A stretch of 64,000 nt of DNA from Anaerophilus nitritigenes (GTDB lineage Bacteria; Bacillota; Clostridia; Peptostreptococcales; Thermotaleaceae). The stretch covers positions 1 to 64,000 of the forward strand of contig NZ_RYYS01000036.1 in the NCBI RefSeq assembly GCF_004138215.1, written 5' to 3'. Below are positions 46,835 to 56,483 of this stretch, piece by piece (the stretch's first letter is position 1; every line of letters begins with the position of its first letter). Below the pieces are notes generated by a model. That model saw nothing but the letters and a program-made list of their open reading frames with translations. It did no database searches and was not told where the DNA came from. The position numbers and the translations under genes are program-made.

Positions 46835-47146
46835 ATGTACGCAATCATTGAAACAGGTGGAAAACAATATAGAGTACAAGAAGGAGACACTTTATTCATT
46901 GAAAAGTTAGAAGTGAGTGAAGGAGAAGCTATTGAATTCGATAAAGTATTAGCTCTATCAAAAGACGGAAAATTATCTGTTGGAGCACCAGTTGTAGAAG
47001 GAGCGAAAGTTTCTGCTACTGTAGTTGAAAATGGAAAAGGCCCAAAAGTTATTATATTCAAATATAAAGCCAAAAAAGACTACAGAAAGAAACAAGGACA
47101 TCGTCAGCCTTATACAAAAATTAAAGTTGAAAAAATTAATGGATAA
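46835..47146 (+). CDS. rplU: 50S ribosomal protein L21
   Basis: A 103-residue large-subunit protein; [18 protein letters not shown] is the standard start and the end [17 protein letters not shown] is conserved. I use ATG 46835, after GAGGAGGTGTAATT; ten in-frame codons upstream belong to the leader. It begins the rplU-prp-rpmA operon, with its own promoter and leader RNA. Confidence 0.96.
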   Translation: MYAIIETGGKQYRVQEGDTLFIEKLEVSEGEAIEFDKVLALSKDGKLSVGAPVVEGAKVSATVVENGKGPKVIIFKYKAKKDYRKKQGHRQPYTKIKVEKING

Positions 47147-47160
47147 AGGTCGTTTTATAA

Positions 47161-47490
47161 ATGATTTCTATTTCTATTAAAAGAAACTTTAAAAAAGAAA
47201 TAATTGCCTATTCAGTAATAGGACATGCAAACTCTGCTGAATATGGAAAAGATATTGTTTGTGCAAGCATTTCTATTCTTGCACAAACTACTATTCTGTC
47301 ACTTCATGAATTATTAGGTATAGATGTTACTTATGAGATCAAAGATGGATATTTATATTGTGATATTCCTTTATTAACAAATGATTTAAGACAGAAGGCA
47401 GATTTAATTTTAGAAACCATGGTCATTGGAATGAAAGGGACGAAAGAGTCTTATAAACAGTATATAAGTTTTGTAGAAGAGGAGGTGTAG
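47161..47490 (+). CDS. prp: Ribosomal-processing cysteine protease Prp
   Basis: A 109-residue protease of the YsxB family that removes the N-terminal extension of L27. The catalytic His22 ([12 protein letters not shown]) and Cys34 (IVCASIS) are at exactly the spacing described for Staphylococcus Prp. It is encoded between rplU and rpmA, as usual where L27 is extended; the extension is seen in the next gene. Confidence 0.93.
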   Translation: MISISIKRNFKKEIIAYSVIGHANSAEYGKDIVCASISILAQTTILSLHELLGIDVTYEIKDGYLYCDIPLLTNDLRQKADLILETMVIGMKGTKESYKQYISFVEEEV

Positions 47491-47495
47491 AGGAT

Positions 47496-47795
47496 ATGTT
47501 ATTTCAAATGGATCTTCAGTTATTTGCGAGTAAAAAAGGAGTAGGTTCTTCTAAAAATGGTAGAGATAGTCAATCAAAAAGATTGGGTGTAAAAAGAGCA
47601 GATGGACAATTTGTAAGCGGCGGAAGCATACTTGTTCGTCAAAGAGGAACAAAAATTCATCCTGGAAACAATGTAGGTATAGGTGGAGATGACACTCTTT
47701 TTGCAAAAATTGACGGAGTTGTTAAGTTCGAAAGAAAAGGAAAAGACAAAAAACAAGTAAGCGTATATGCAAGAGAAGTTGCAGTTGCAGAATAA
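47496..47795 (+). CDS. rpmA: 50S ribosomal protein L27 with cleavable N-terminus
   Basis: A 99-residue large-subunit protein whose mature N-terminus reaches the peptidyl transferase centre. The sequence starts [11 protein letters not shown] and then [20 protein letters not shown]. The first 11 residues are the extension removed by Prp in Firmicutes, with cleavage after the LFA motif. AGGAGGTG lies eight bases before the ATG, overlapping the end of prp. A terminator hairpin follows. Confidence 0.96.
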   Translation: MLFQMDLQLFASKKGVGSSKNGRDSQSKRLGVKRADGQFVSGGSILVRQRGTKIHPGNNVGIGGDDTLFAKIDGVVKFERKGKDKKQVSVYAREVAVAE

Positions 47796-47798
47796 TTT

Positions 47799-47828
47799 AA
47801 ACCCATGCTTGACAGCATGGGTTTTATA
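47799..47828 (+). terminator. Terminator after rpmA
   Basis: AAACCCATGC / GCATGGGTTT perfect arms with loop TTGACA, then TTAT. The loop reads as a -35 box, but a convincing -10 at the right distance is lacking. Confidence 0.75.
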
Positions 47829-47898
47829 ATATGTAAATAATAAATAAAAATTTGGAAATAATAAAAGAACGAATAAGCTGAAATTTAAGGGTGATGAT

Positions 47899-49176
47899 AT
47901 GTTTGTAGACAAAGCGAGGATTTTTATAAAAGGTGGAAAAGGTGGAGACGGTGCTGTCTCTTTTAGAAGAGAAAAGTATATTCCTGCAGGAGGCCCAGAT
48001 GGGGGAGATGGAGGAAGAGGCGGATGTGTAATCTTTATCGTAGATGAAGGATTAAGAACATTGATGGATTTTAGATATCAAAAAAGATATATAGCTGAAA
48101 ATGGTGAAAGTGGAAAAGCAAAAAAGCAATTTGGAAAAGATGCAAAGGATCTGATTATAAAGGTTCCGCCAGGGACGATTGTCAGAGATGAAGAAACAGG
48201 AAAAATTATTGCAGATTTAGTAGAAAATGGACAAAAGGCAGTTGTTGCAAAAGGTGGAAAGGGTGGAAAAGGGAATGTTCACTTTACTACCTCTACGAGA
48301 CAAGCTCCAAATTTTGCTGAAAGTGGAAATGTTCCAGAAGAAAGATGGATAATTCTTGAATTAAAACTTTTAGCAGATGTAGGATTAGTAGGATTTCCTA
48401 ATGTAGGTAAATCTACAATTTTAGCTACAGTAACAAGTGCAAAGCCTAAAATTGCAAATTATCATTTTACAACAATAACACCTAATTTAGGGGTAGTATC
48501 CATCAATCAAAATAGTTTTGTATTAGCAGATATTCCAGGGCTTATTGAAGGAGCTCATGAAGGAGTAGGTCTGGGATTAGAATTTTTAAGACATGTAGAG
48601 AGAACAAAACTTTTGATTCATGTAGTAGATATTTCTGGAGTAGAGGGAAGAGATCCTTATGATGATTTTTGTAAAATTAATGAAGAATTAAATCAATATA
48701 CAAAGAGATTATCACAAAAACATCAAGTGATTGCTGCTAATAAAATAGACATTCTTTCTGATGAAAGTATATACAATCATTTTAAAGAAAAAATGGAAAA
48801 AGAAGGTCATCAAGTATTTCCTATTTCTGCTGCAACAGGTAAGGGATTAAAAGAATTAATGAGTTATGTAGCAAATAAATTAGATGAAATAGAGGAAATT
48901 CCTTTTATCGAAGAAGATGAACTGTACAAAGAATATAAATTAACAGAAGAAGATAAAAAAGATATTATTGTTCGAAAAGAAAGTGATTATTATATCCTAG
49001 AAGGAAGAAGAATTGAAAAACTTTTTTATTCTACTAATTTTGAAGATATGGACTCGCTAAGATATTTTCAAAATTTCTTAATGAAAAATGGAGTAATAGA
49101 TCAGCTTAAGGAATTAGGTATTGAAGATGGAGAGACGGTAAAAATATTTGATTTTGAATTTGAATTTTATGATTAA
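47899..49176 (+). CDS. obgE: GTPase Obg
   Basis: An essential GTPase of 425 residues acting in late 50S assembly, and in Firmicutes also in stress and sporulation signalling. The glycine-rich Obg fold opens [20 protein letters not shown] with repeated GGxGGxGG. The G domain has [21 protein letters not shown] and NKID. A C-terminal OCT domain (about residues 345-425) is present, as in Bacillus and clostridial proteins. The stop overlaps an ATG of the next frame by one base. Confidence 0.96.
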   Translation: MFVDKARIFIKGGKGGDGAVSFRREKYIPAGGPDGGDGGRGGCVIFIVDEGLRTLMDFRYQKRYIAENGESGKAKKQFGKDAKDLIIKVPPGTIVRDEETGKIIADLVENGQKAVVAKGGKGGKGNVHFTTSTRQAPNFAESGNVPEERWIILELKLLADVGLVGFPNVGKSTILATVTSAKPKIANYHFTTITPNLGVVSINQNSFVLADIPGLIEGAHEGVGLGLEFLRHVERTKLLIHVVDISGVEGRDPYDDFCKINEELNQYTKRLSQKHQVIAANKIDILSDESIYNHFKEKMEKEGHQVFPISAATGKGLKELMSYVANKLDEIEEIPFIEEDELYKEYKLTEEDKKDIIVRKESDYYILEGRRIEKLFYSTNFEDMDSLRYFQNFLMKNGVIDQLKELGIEDGETVKIFDFEFEFYD

Positions 49177-49187
49177 TGGAGGTTTCA

Positions 49188-49496
49188 ATGAAAAATATTG
49201 ATATATTAACAGGAAAACAAAGAAGTTATTTAAAAAGTATTGCAAATGGAATTAAACCCATAGGACAAATAGGTAAAGGTGGAGTTACAGATAGCTTTAT
49301 CAAACAATTAGATGATGCATTAGAAGCAAGAGAAATTATTAAAATTCATGTATTAGATAATAGTCTTTTAGATACGAAAGAAACTGCAAATGAAGTAGCA
49401 AAAAAGACAAATGCACATTTTGTACAAGCTATTGGAAATAAATTTGTATTATATAGACAAGCTAGAAAAGATCCACAAATACAAATACCAAAGTAA
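49188..49496 (+). CDS. yhbY: YhbY family RNA-binding protein
   Basis: A 102-residue CRS1-YhbY (CRM) domain protein associated with 50S precursor particles. Conserved blocks are GKQRSYLKSIANGIKPIGQIGK and DALEAREIIKIHVL. I use ATG 49188, six bases after GGAGG; an ATG at 49176 overlaps the obgE stop and precedes that site. It is co-transcribed with obgE and closed by a terminator. Confidence 0.9.
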   Translation: MKNIDILTGKQRSYLKSIANGIKPIGQIGKGGVTDSFIKQLDDALEAREIIKIHVLDNSLLDTKETANEVAKKTNAHFVQAIGNKFVLYRQARKDPQIQIPK

Positions 49497-49523
49497 AAAA
49501 ATCGAGTGTATACTCGATTTTTT
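49496..49523 (+). terminator. Terminator after yhbY
   Basis: AAAAAATCGAG / CTCGATTTTTT arms around six bases, directly after the stop codon. Confidence 0.9.
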
Positions 49524-49547
49524 GTATGTTAAAGTTTTTGATTTTTA

Positions 49548-49575
49548 TTGTCAAAATTTGATAATCGTATATAAT
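49548..49575 (+). promoter_or_regulatory. SigA promoter of nadD-yqeK
   Basis: TTGTCA (49548-49553), 16 bases, TATAAT (49570-49575), 50 bases before nadD. Confidence 0.75.
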
Positions 49576-49625
49576 AGAGTTACGAAACAAAATATAATTT
49601 TAATAAATATTCTGGAGGAGAATAT

Positions 49626-50279
49626 ATGTCAACCGTACATGGATTAGATATTATTCAAAAGCCTAAAAAGGAGCATACAAAGATTGGAATCATGGGGGGA
49701 ACCTTTGATCCTATTCACTATGGTCATCTTGTGATTGCAGAGCAAATCCGCTGTGAATATGATCTTGAAAAAATTATTTTTATTCCTGCAGGAATCCCTC
49801 CGCATAAAGTAGATTCTTGCTTAACGGATGGCAAGCATAGATATTTTATGACTCTTTTAGCTACAATTACAAATCCCCACTTTGAAGTATCTAAAATTGA
49901 ATTAGAAAATAATGAAATATCTTATACAATTTGTACGATAGAGAAATTAAAAAAAATATACACAGAAGATACCAAGCTTTTTTTCATTACAGGAGCAGAC
50001 GCTATTTGTGAACTAGGAACATGGAAAAATGTAGAAAGACTATCTATGTTATGCAATTTTATAGCTGCTACTAGACCTGGAATGAATGCTTCTTATGTAG
50101 ATGAAAAAATTGAAGAATTGAAACAAAAATATGGAACCTGCATCAAAAAAATTGATTTACCAGCTCTTGCTATTTCCTCAACAGATATAAGAAATAGAGT
50201 TAGAAAAGGACAATCTGTTAAATATTTATTACCAGAAGCTGTTGAATATTATATTTATAAAAACAACCTATATATATAA
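49626..50279 (+). CDS. nadD: Nicotinate-nucleotide adenylyltransferase NadD
   Basis: It converts nicotinate mononucleotide and ATP to deamido-NAD in NAD synthesis; 217 residues. The nucleotidyltransferase motif is GIMGGTFDPIHYGHL and the C-terminal motif is AISSTDIRNRVRKG. An N-terminal extension of about 20 residues before the core is a little longer than usual. GGAGGAGAATAT precedes the ATG. The gene is followed 13 bases later by yqeK in the conserved obg-yhbY-nadD-yqeK-rsfS order. Confidence 0.95.
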   Translation: MSTVHGLDIIQKPKKEHTKIGIMGGTFDPIHYGHLVIAEQIRCEYDLEKIIFIPAGIPPHKVDSCLTDGKHRYFMTLLATITNPHFEVSKIELENNEISYTICTIEKLKKIYTEDTKLFFITGADAICELGTWKNVERLSMLCNFIAATRPGMNASYVDEKIEELKQKYGTCIKKIDLPALAISSTDIRNRVRKGQSVKYLLPEAVEYYIYKNNLYI

Positions 50280-50292
50280 AGAGGTGTAGAAG

Positions 50293-50868
50293 TTGATAGA
50301 TATGAACAAAATTAAAGAAGAACTTAAAAATTCGTTATCTCATAAAAGATATATACACTCTTTAGGAGTAGAGGAAACAGCTATAAAGCTTGCTCGAATT
50401 TATAATGAATCCATTGAAAAAGCATCTATAGCAGGACTAATCCATGATTTGGCAAAAGATTTTTCTAATGTAGAATTATTGCATTATGCAAAAGATTTTG
50501 ATATACTACACAATGATATATTTTCTTTTCATCCATCACTGCTTCATGGAATGGTTGGAGCAGAACTAGCAAAGAGAAAGTTTCATATTAAGGATGAAGA
50601 AATTTTAGATGCGATTCGTTTTCATACTACTGGAAAAAGAGATATGTCTATCCTTGAGAAAATTATTTATTTGGCTGATTATATAGAGCCTAATAGATCA
50701 TTTCCAAAGGTAGAGGAATTGAGAAAGGTTGCTTTTTTAAATTTGGATGAAGGCGTGTTAAAGGCACTAGATCATACGATTCATTATATTGTACAAAAAG
50801 GAGAACTTCTACATCCGGATACTATTCATGCTAGGAATTTTCTTCTACTACAGAGAAAGTCATTTTGA
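50293..50868 (+). CDS. yqeK: YqeK HD-domain nucleotide hydrolase
   Basis: A 191-residue HD-superfamily hydrolase; the Firmicutes family is reported to cleave diadenosine tetraphosphate symmetrically. Metal-binding residues are seen in HSLGVEETA, GLIHDLAKD and LLHGMVGAELAKR, with IRFHTTGKRDMS and YLADYIEPNR downstream. The start is TTG 50293, six bases after GAGGTG. It is encoded between nadD and a LytR-type gene; the next start is 13 bases after its stop. Confidence 0.92.
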   Translation: MIDMNKIKEELKNSLSHKRYIHSLGVEETAIKLARIYNESIEKASIAGLIHDLAKDFSNVELLHYAKDFDILHNDIFSFHPSLLHGMVGAELAKRKFHIKDEEILDAIRFHTTGKRDMSILEKIIYLADYIEPNRSFPKVEELRKVAFLNLDEGVLKALDHTIHYIVQKGELLHPDTIHARNFLLLQRKSF

Positions 50869-50881
50869 TAGGAGTGAGATT

Positions 50882-52144
50882 GTGAAGAGTTTTTTTAAAG
50901 TACTTATCATAGCTTTTACTTGCTTTACTATTGCTATGGTTACTGGAACTTATATATTTTTAACTGATATTAGCAAGGGTCAAAGTTATAGTGATGAAAA
51001 AATTACCAATGAAGATACGCCGCCAGAAAAAAAGGAAAGAGTAAATGTATTAGTTGTAGGAGTAGATGCTAAAGATAAAAAATCTAGTGAAAAAGCTAGA
51101 ACGGATACGATTATGTTAGCAAGCTTTGATCCTGATACAAAGAAGGTAGATGTCATTTCTATACCTAGGGATACAAGGACATTAATTAGAGGAAGAAAAG
51201 GACAAGATAAAATTAACCATGCGCATGCTTATGGAGGCATAGATCTTTCTATGAAAGCTGTAAAAGATCTTTTGGGTGTTCCTGTCCATTATTATGTTAG
51301 AATAAATTATACAGGAGTAGCAAAAATTATAGACGATATAGGTGGAGTAGAGGTAGATGTACCTATTAACATGAATTATTATGATCCAAAGGCAGATCCA
51401 CCATTAAGAATCAATCTTAAAAAAGGGAGACAAGTATTAGATAGTGATAAATCTATGCAATTTTTAAGATATCGAAAGGGCAACAATGGTGGAGGATATC
51501 CAGATGGAGATATTGGAAGAATTAATGCTCAGCATAATTTTTTAACGGCATTATCAGATAAATTGTTATCACCTAAAACAATTGTAAGGTTACCTAAATT
51601 ATTAAGTACTTTTACTACTTATGTAGATACAAATATGCCAGTTTCACAGATGACCTCTTATGCAATGTACGCCAAAGATATAAATAGAGAAGATATTCAT
51701 ATGGTTACTATTCCAGGAGTTCCAAAGATGATCAATGGAATTTCTTATTATGTACCTGATATGAAAAATACAGAAAAAATGATACAAGAAATATTTAGTG
51801 GAAATTATAAGACAAAAGAAAGCATAGATCGTGTAGAGACAAATGATGGTGATCAAAATAAGAATAAAAAGAAGGTTACAGTTGAAGTTTTAAATGGTTC
51901 TAACATTAATGGATTAGCGACCAAGATAGGTAATCAATTAAAAAAAGAAGGCTATGATGTTATTAAAGTAGGAAATGTAGACGGAATTAAGTATGCTAAA
52001 ACTCATATTTATGATAGGAAGAATAAAGAATCTGAAGCAAAACATATTGCAAAACTCTTAGGAGTCAAACAAGTAGAAAGTGATATTCATACAGATGCAA
52101 AAGTAGATATTACTATTATAGTAGGAGAAGATATGAAACAATAG
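50882..52144 (+). CDS. LytR-CpsA-Psr family protein with LytR_C domain
   Basis: A membrane-anchored enzyme family that attaches polymers such as teichoic acid or capsule to peptidoglycan; 420 residues. It has one N-terminal transmembrane helix (about residues 5-27), then the LCP catalytic domain with RTDTIMLASFDPDTKKVDVIS and IPRDTRTLI, conserved Arg and Asp residues for pyrophosphate-lipid binding. A C-terminal LytR_C domain begins near VEVLNGSNINGLA. The start is GTG 50882, after AGGAGTGAGATT. It overlaps a perfect terminator palindrome at its stop. Confidence 0.9.
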   Translation: MKSFFKVLIIAFTCFTIAMVTGTYIFLTDISKGQSYSDEKITNEDTPPEKKERVNVLVVGVDAKDKKSSEKARTDTIMLASFDPDTKKVDVISIPRDTRTLIRGRKGQDKINHAHAYGGIDLSMKAVKDLLGVPVHYYVRINYTGVAKIIDDIGGVEVDVPINMNYYDPKADPPLRINLKKGRQVLDSDKSMQFLRYRKGNNGGGYPDGDIGRINAQHNFLTALSDKLLSPKTIVRLPKLLSTFTTYVDTNMPVSQMTSYAMYAKDINREDIHMVTIPGVPKMINGISYYVPDMKNTEKMIQEIFSGNYKTKESIDRVETNDGDQNKNKKKVTVEVLNGSNINGLATKIGNQLKKEGYDVIKVGNVDGIKYAKTHIYDRKNKESEAKHIAKLLGVKQVESDIHTDAKVDITIIVGEDMKQ

Positions 52145-52168
52145 CTGAAATATTTCAGCTATTGTTTC
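52135..52168 (+). terminator. 34-base perfect palindrome at LCP stop codon
   Basis: GAAACAATAGCTGAAAT followed by its exact complement, overlapping the stop codon (52142-52144). A likely terminator, although no long T run follows. Confidence 0.75.
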
Positions 52169-52278
52169 ATATTAAATAAAAATTTATATATTTAGAATGT
52201 AGTTTTATTTTTATTTGTAATATCTAACCAATTATTTTTGTATATATATAGTGATATAAAAAGAATTGGGAGGATATT

Positions 52279-53280
52279 ATGGAAAACTTAATTATTTTTG
52301 GATTGTTTTTAATAGGATTAATTATGATCATTAAAGGAGGAGATTTGTTTGTAGATGCAGCAGTAGAAATTGCTATAGTTACAGGAATACCTCCTATTTT
52401 AATAGGAGCAACTTTGGTCAGTTTAGCTACTACTTTGCCAGAATTTTTTGTATCTACAATTGCCACATTAAAAGGTCACCCAGAAATGGCTGTAGGAAAT
52501 GCATTAGGGTCAACCATATGTAATATAGGTTTTGTATTAGGAATTTGTTCGTGTATTTCTCCCATAGCTATAAGAAGAAGATTTTTTAGCATGAAAGGGT
52601 TTTTGATGATTGCTTCTTTAGCTTGTTTTTATGGATTTGCAATAGATAAAGTAATTTTAAAAAAGGAAGGGTTGATACTGCTATCCTTTATCATTATATA
52701 TATCATTATAAATATAGTAGAAGTGAACTATAAAGGATCTAAAACTTCAACTTATTCACATAAAAATATAAATAAAAAAAATATATTTTTTAATGGTATG
52801 AAATTTATTTTAGGAGGTTTTTTAGTTGTATTAGGGGCAAGACTATTAGTAGATAATGGGGTAGAAATAGCTAAGATTTTTCATGTTCCTGAGCAAATTA
52901 TAAGTCTTACATTGATTGCGTTAGGGACTTCTTTACCTGAATTAGTAACATCAGTTACTGCTACTCTAAAGGGTCATGAAGGAATATCCGTTGGAAATAT
53001 AGTAGGTGCCAATTTTTTAAATATGACTATGGTATTAGGAACTTGTTGTATGATTCCTAAAAATGGATTATACTTATCTACTAGGGATATAACCTTTTTA
53101 AATAAAAGTCTTTTAAATGTTCCTCAAACTTTAGTATTTGATATTCCATTTTCTCTTCTTTTAATGAGTATATTGGTATTATGTGGAACAATGAAAAAAC
53201 AAATTGATAGAAAACATGGAATGTTACTGTTTACAATATATGTAGTATATATAGGATTATTAGGTGCAATTTCTTTGTAA
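52279..53280 (+). CDS. Calcium/sodium antiporter (CaCA family, YrbG-like)
   Basis: A 333-residue membrane exchanger with about ten to eleven hydrophobic helices. The two inverted alpha-repeats are clear: GATLVSLATTLPEFFVS with VGNALGSTICNIG in the first half, and LIALGTSLPELVTSVTA with VGNIVGANFLNM in the second. These hold the ion-coordinating acidic residues. The protein probably exports Ca2+ in exchange for Na+ or H+. It lies between lcp and rsfS, an insertion into the otherwise conserved order. The ATG follows GGGAGGATATT. Confidence 0.88.
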   Translation: MENLIIFGLFLIGLIMIIKGGDLFVDAAVEIAIVTGIPPILIGATLVSLATTLPEFFVSTIATLKGHPEMAVGNALGSTICNIGFVLGICSCISPIAIRRRFFSMKGFLMIASLACFYGFAIDKVILKKEGLILLSFIIIYIIINIVEVNYKGSKTSTYSHKNINKKNIFFNGMKFILGGFLVVLGARLLVDNGVEIAKIFHVPEQIISLTLIALGTSLPELVTSVTATLKGHEGISVGNIVGANFLNMTMVLGTCCMIPKNGLYLSTRDITFLNKSLLNVPQTLVFDIPFSLLLMSILVLCGTMKKQIDRKHGMLLFTIYVVYIGLLGAISL

Positions 53281-53315
53281 ACATTATTATAAAAGATATA
53301 ATTAGGAGGTTTCAT

Positions 53316-53666
53316 ATGAATACATCTAGAAAAATTGCTTGTGATGTTGCAAAATATATAGATGACAAAAAAGGCCAGGATATTCGCATCTTAGATATTA
53401 AAAATATTTCTAGTTTTGCAGATTATTTTGTTATTACTCATGGAAGTTCAACAAGACAAGTAAAAGCTATAGCAGATGAAATACAAGATCAATTAGGTAA
53501 AAAAGGGATCGTACTGGATCATAAAGAAGGATATCATGAAGGTAGATGGATTTTATTAGATTATATTCAAGTAGTAGTACATATTTTTATAGAAGAAGAG
53601 AGAAGTTTTTATGATATAGAGAGAGTATGGAAAGATGCTACTGTAGTAGATATTGACAATCTGTAA
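53316..53666 (+). CDS. rsfS: Ribosome silencing factor RsfS
   Basis: A 116-residue protein that binds L14 and blocks subunit joining under starvation. Conserved blocks include DIRILDIKNISSFADYFVI, GSSTRQVKAIADEI and EGRWILLDY-like (HEGRWILLDYIQVVVHIF). TTAGGAGGTTTCAT precedes the ATG. It directly precedes the leuS T-box, as in many Firmicutes. Confidence 0.94.
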   Translation: MNTSRKIACDVAKYIDDKKGQDIRILDIKNISSFADYFVITHGSSTRQVKAIADEIQDQLGKKGIVLDHKEGYHEGRWILLDYIQVVVHIFIEEERSFYDIERVWKDATVVDIDNL

Positions 53667-53721
53667 AAAAGCATTTATAATAATGATAAAATTCTATCTA
53701 AAATGATCATTAAATAGGTAA

Positions 53722-53906
53722 AGAGAAGTAGTAAAAAGGAAAGCTTTTTCAGAGAGTCGATGGTAGGTGTAAATCGATAAAGATACCTTTTGAACTTGCC
53801 TCTATGAATGTTACCTATAGTAACCAATGAAGAGGACAATATTTGTCAATTAGGGTGGTACCGCGGGGGAATCCTCGTCCCTATACAGGGATGTGATTTT
53901 TTAGCG
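53722..53906 (+). promoter_or_regulatory. Leucine T-box riboswitch of leuS
   Basis: This tRNA-sensing leader controls leuS by transcription antitermination. Stem I spans about 53745-53803, with specifier codon CTT (Leu) at 53795-53797 in GAACTTGCC. The T-box core AGGGTGGTACCGCG is at 53852-53865, with the TGGT bulge for the tRNA acceptor end. The antiterminator pairs AGGG...CCCT and GCGGGG with CCTCGT. The competing terminator is CGTCCCT/AGGGATG (53876-53893), followed by TGATTTTTT. Uncharged tRNA-Leu would permit leuS transcription. Confidence 0.95.
53876..53902 (+). terminator. T-box regulated terminator
   Basis: CGTCCCT / AGGGATG arms with loop ATAC, then a T-rich tail. It is mutually exclusive with the antiterminator of the leuS T-box. 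Confidence 0.85.
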
Positions 53907-54002
53907 GTATTTTTTATTGATTAGGAAACTATATAAATGAATAAATTGTGGATAATTTCAGTACATAAAATATTATATTAAAATATATAGGAGGAAATGC
54001 AT

Positions 54003-56462
54003 ATGACAAGATATAACTTTAATGAAATTGAGAAAAAATGGCAAGATCATTGGGAAGAAAATAAAATATTTCAAACCAGTGAAAATGAAAAAGAAAAATA
54101 TTATGCATTAGAGATGTTTCCATATCCATCAGGAAAGCTTCATATGGGACATGTAAGAAATTATTCTATTGGAGATGTAGTAGCTCGATTTAAAAAAATG
54201 AAAGGGTATAATGTGCTACATCCTATGGGATGGGATGCATTTGGACTTCCAGCTGAAAATGCTGCTATTAAACATGGGATTCATCCAAATGAATGGACAT
54301 GGAAAAATCTTGAAGAAATGCGTGATCAATTAAAACAATTAGGGATTAGTTATGATTGGGATCGAGAAGTGACTACTTGTCATCCAGATTATTATAAATG
54401 GACTCAATGGATTTTCTTACAATTTTATAAACATGGTTTAGCCTATAAAAAACAATATCCAGTAAATTGGTGCCCTTCTTGTGAAACAGTTTTAGCAAAT
54501 GAACAAGTAGTTGGAGGAAAATGTGAACGTTGTGATAGTGTAGTAGGAAAAAAAGATTTAGATCAATGGTATTTTAAAATTACAGATTATGCAGATCGTT
54601 TATTAGAAGATATAGATAAGTTGGAAGGTTGGCCAGAAAAAGTAAAATTGATGCAAAAAAATTGGATTGGAAAAAGTGTAGGAGCAGAGGTAGATTTTTC
54701 TATTGATGAACATGAAGAAAAATTAAAAGTTTTTACAACGAGGCCAGACACTATTTATGGTGTAACTTATATGGTATTAGCACCAGAGCATCCGTATGTA
54801 TCTCAATTTACAAAGGGTACTAAATATGAAGAGGAAGTAATAAAGTTTAAAGAAAAGCTTCAACATTTATCAGAAATAGAAAGAACAGCTACCAATGTAG
54901 AAAAAGAAGGCTTATTCATAGGAAAATATGCAATTAACCCTGTAAGTGAAAAGAAAATTCCTATCTATATTGCTAATTATGTATTAATGGATTATGGAAC
55001 AGGAGCAGTCATGGCAGTACCTGCTCATGATGAAAGAGATTTTGAGTTTGCAAAAAAATATGATCTTCCTATTATTCCTGTTATAAAGGGAAAAGATGAA
55101 GAAATAAAAGAATTAAAAGAGGCTTATGTTCATGAAGGTGTTATGATCAATTCTGATTTATTTAATGGAGTAGATAATAAAGAGGCCCTTGTAAAAATTT
55201 CTGAATATCTTGAAGAAAAAGGATTAGGAAAAAAAACTATTAATTTTAGATTAAGAGATTGGTTGATTTCAAGACAACGATATTGGGGAACTCCTATTCC
55301 AATGGTTCATTGTCAAGAGTGTGGAGTGGTGCCTGTACCTGATAAAGATTTACCTGTAACTCTTCCAACAGATGTAGTTTTTTCTGGAAAAGGAGAATCA
55401 CCGCTTACAACAAGTAAGGAGTTTGTTTATACAGATTGTCCAAAATGTGGTAAAAAAGCAAGAAGAGAAACAGATACAATGGATACTTTTGTAGATTCTT
55501 CTTGGTACTTCTTAAGATATACAGATGCAAACAATCAAGAAGAAATATTCAAAAAAGATAATGCAAAATACTGGATGGGAGTAGACCAATATATAGGCGG
55601 AGTAGAACATGCTATTTTGCATTTATTATACGCTAGATTTTTTACAAAAGTACTTTATGATTTAGGATATTCTCCTATAGAAGAACCATTTGATAATCTT
55701 TTGACACAAGGAATGGTATTAAAAGATGGAACAAAAATGTCAAAATCTAAAGGAAATGTAGTTAGTCCAGAAGAAATCATAAAAACATATGGAGCAGATA
55801 CAGCAAGATTATTTATTTTATTTGCAGCACCACCAGAGAGAGATCTTGAATGGAGTGATACTGGAGTTGAAGGATGCTTTAGATTTTTAAATAGAGTATG
55901 GAGAGTAGTAGATGAATTAAAAGATTTTATTGGAGATGAAAAAGAAATAGGTATTTTAACAAAGGAAGACAAAGATTTAGAATATATGATTCATACAACC
56001 ATTAAAAAAGTTACAGAAGATATTGAAGAAAGATTTAACTTTAATACAGCTATTAGTGCTATAATGGAGTTAGTAAATGAAATTTATAAATATAAAGAAT
56101 TAGGAGAAAATTGTAATAAGCCTTTATTAAGACAAGGACTAGAAACTATGATTATTTTATTATCTCCTTTTGCACCTCATATGACAGAAGAATTATGGAA
56201 CAATATAGGACATGAACGTAGTGTCTATGAAAATATGTGGCCAACTTATGATGTTAATGCTACTGTAAAAGATCAAGTAGAAATGGTTATTCAAATCAAT
56301 GGAAAAGTGCGTGATAAAATAGAAGTTTCAGCAACAGCTACAAAAGAAGAATTAGAAAAAGAAGCACTTTCTAATGAAAAAATTAGTGCATTGATTGAAG
56401 GAAAAAAACTGATTAAGGTAATTGTAGTTCCTAAAAAATTGGTAAATATTGTAATAAAATAA
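54003..56462 (+). CDS. leuS: Leucyl-tRNA synthetase
   Basis: A class I aminoacyl-tRNA synthetase, 819 residues. The HIGH motif is HMGH (residues 47-50 in [13 protein letters not shown]); the KMSKS motif is [11 protein letters not shown] near residue 578. The editing domain ([20 protein letters not shown], with the conserved TRPDT) and a zinc-binding-like Cys cluster ([21 protein letters not shown]) are present. I use ATG 54003, eight bases after AGGAGG; an ATG at 53997 is too close. Transcription is governed by the leucine T-box upstream. Confidence 0.97.
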   Translation: MTRYNFNEIEKKWQDHWEENKIFQTSENEKEKYYALEMFPYPSGKLHMGHVRNYSIGDVVARFKKMKGYNVLHPMGWDAFGLPAENAAIKHGIHPNEWTWKNLEEMRDQLKQLGISYDWDREVTTCHPDYYKWTQWIFLQFYKHGLAYKKQYPVNWCPSCETVLANEQVVGGKCERCDSVVGKKDLDQWYFKITDYADRLLEDIDKLEGWPEKVKLMQKNWIGKSVGAEVDFSIDEHEEKLKVFTTRPDTIYGVTYMVLAPEHPYVSQFTKGTKYEEEVIKFKEKLQHLSEIERTATNVEKEGLFIGKYAINPVSEKKIPIYIANYVLMDYGTGAVMAVPAHDERDFEFAKKYDLPIIPVIKGKDEEIKELKEAYVHEGVMINSDLFNGVDNKEALVKISEYLEEKGLGKKTINFRLRDWLISRQRYWGTPIPMVHCQECGVVPVPDKDLPVTLPTDVVFSGKGESPLTTSKEFVYTDCPKCGKKARRETDTMDTFVDSSWYFLRYTDANNQEEIFKKDNAKYWMGVDQYIGGVEHAILHLLYARFFTKVLYDLGYSPIEEPFDNLLTQGMVLKDGTKMSKSKGNVVSPEEIIKTYGADTARLFILFAAPPERDLEWSDTGVEGCFRFLNRVWRVVDELKDFIGDEKEIGILTKEDKDLEYMIHTTIKKVTEDIEERFNFNTAISAIMELVNEIYKYKELGENCNKPLLRQGLETMIILLSPFAPHMTEELWNNIGHERSVYENMWPTYDVNATVKDQVEMVIQINGKVRDKIEVSATATKEELEKEALSNEKISALIEGKKLIKVIVVPKKLVNIVIK

Positions 56463-56483
56463 ATAAATTTTAGGAGGGGTATT

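Noticed and set aside
50789-50881. Longer N-terminus for the LCP protein
   Set aside because: It overlaps yqeK heavily, and GTG 50882 has a good AGGAGTGAGATT site followed by a clean signal-anchor helix.
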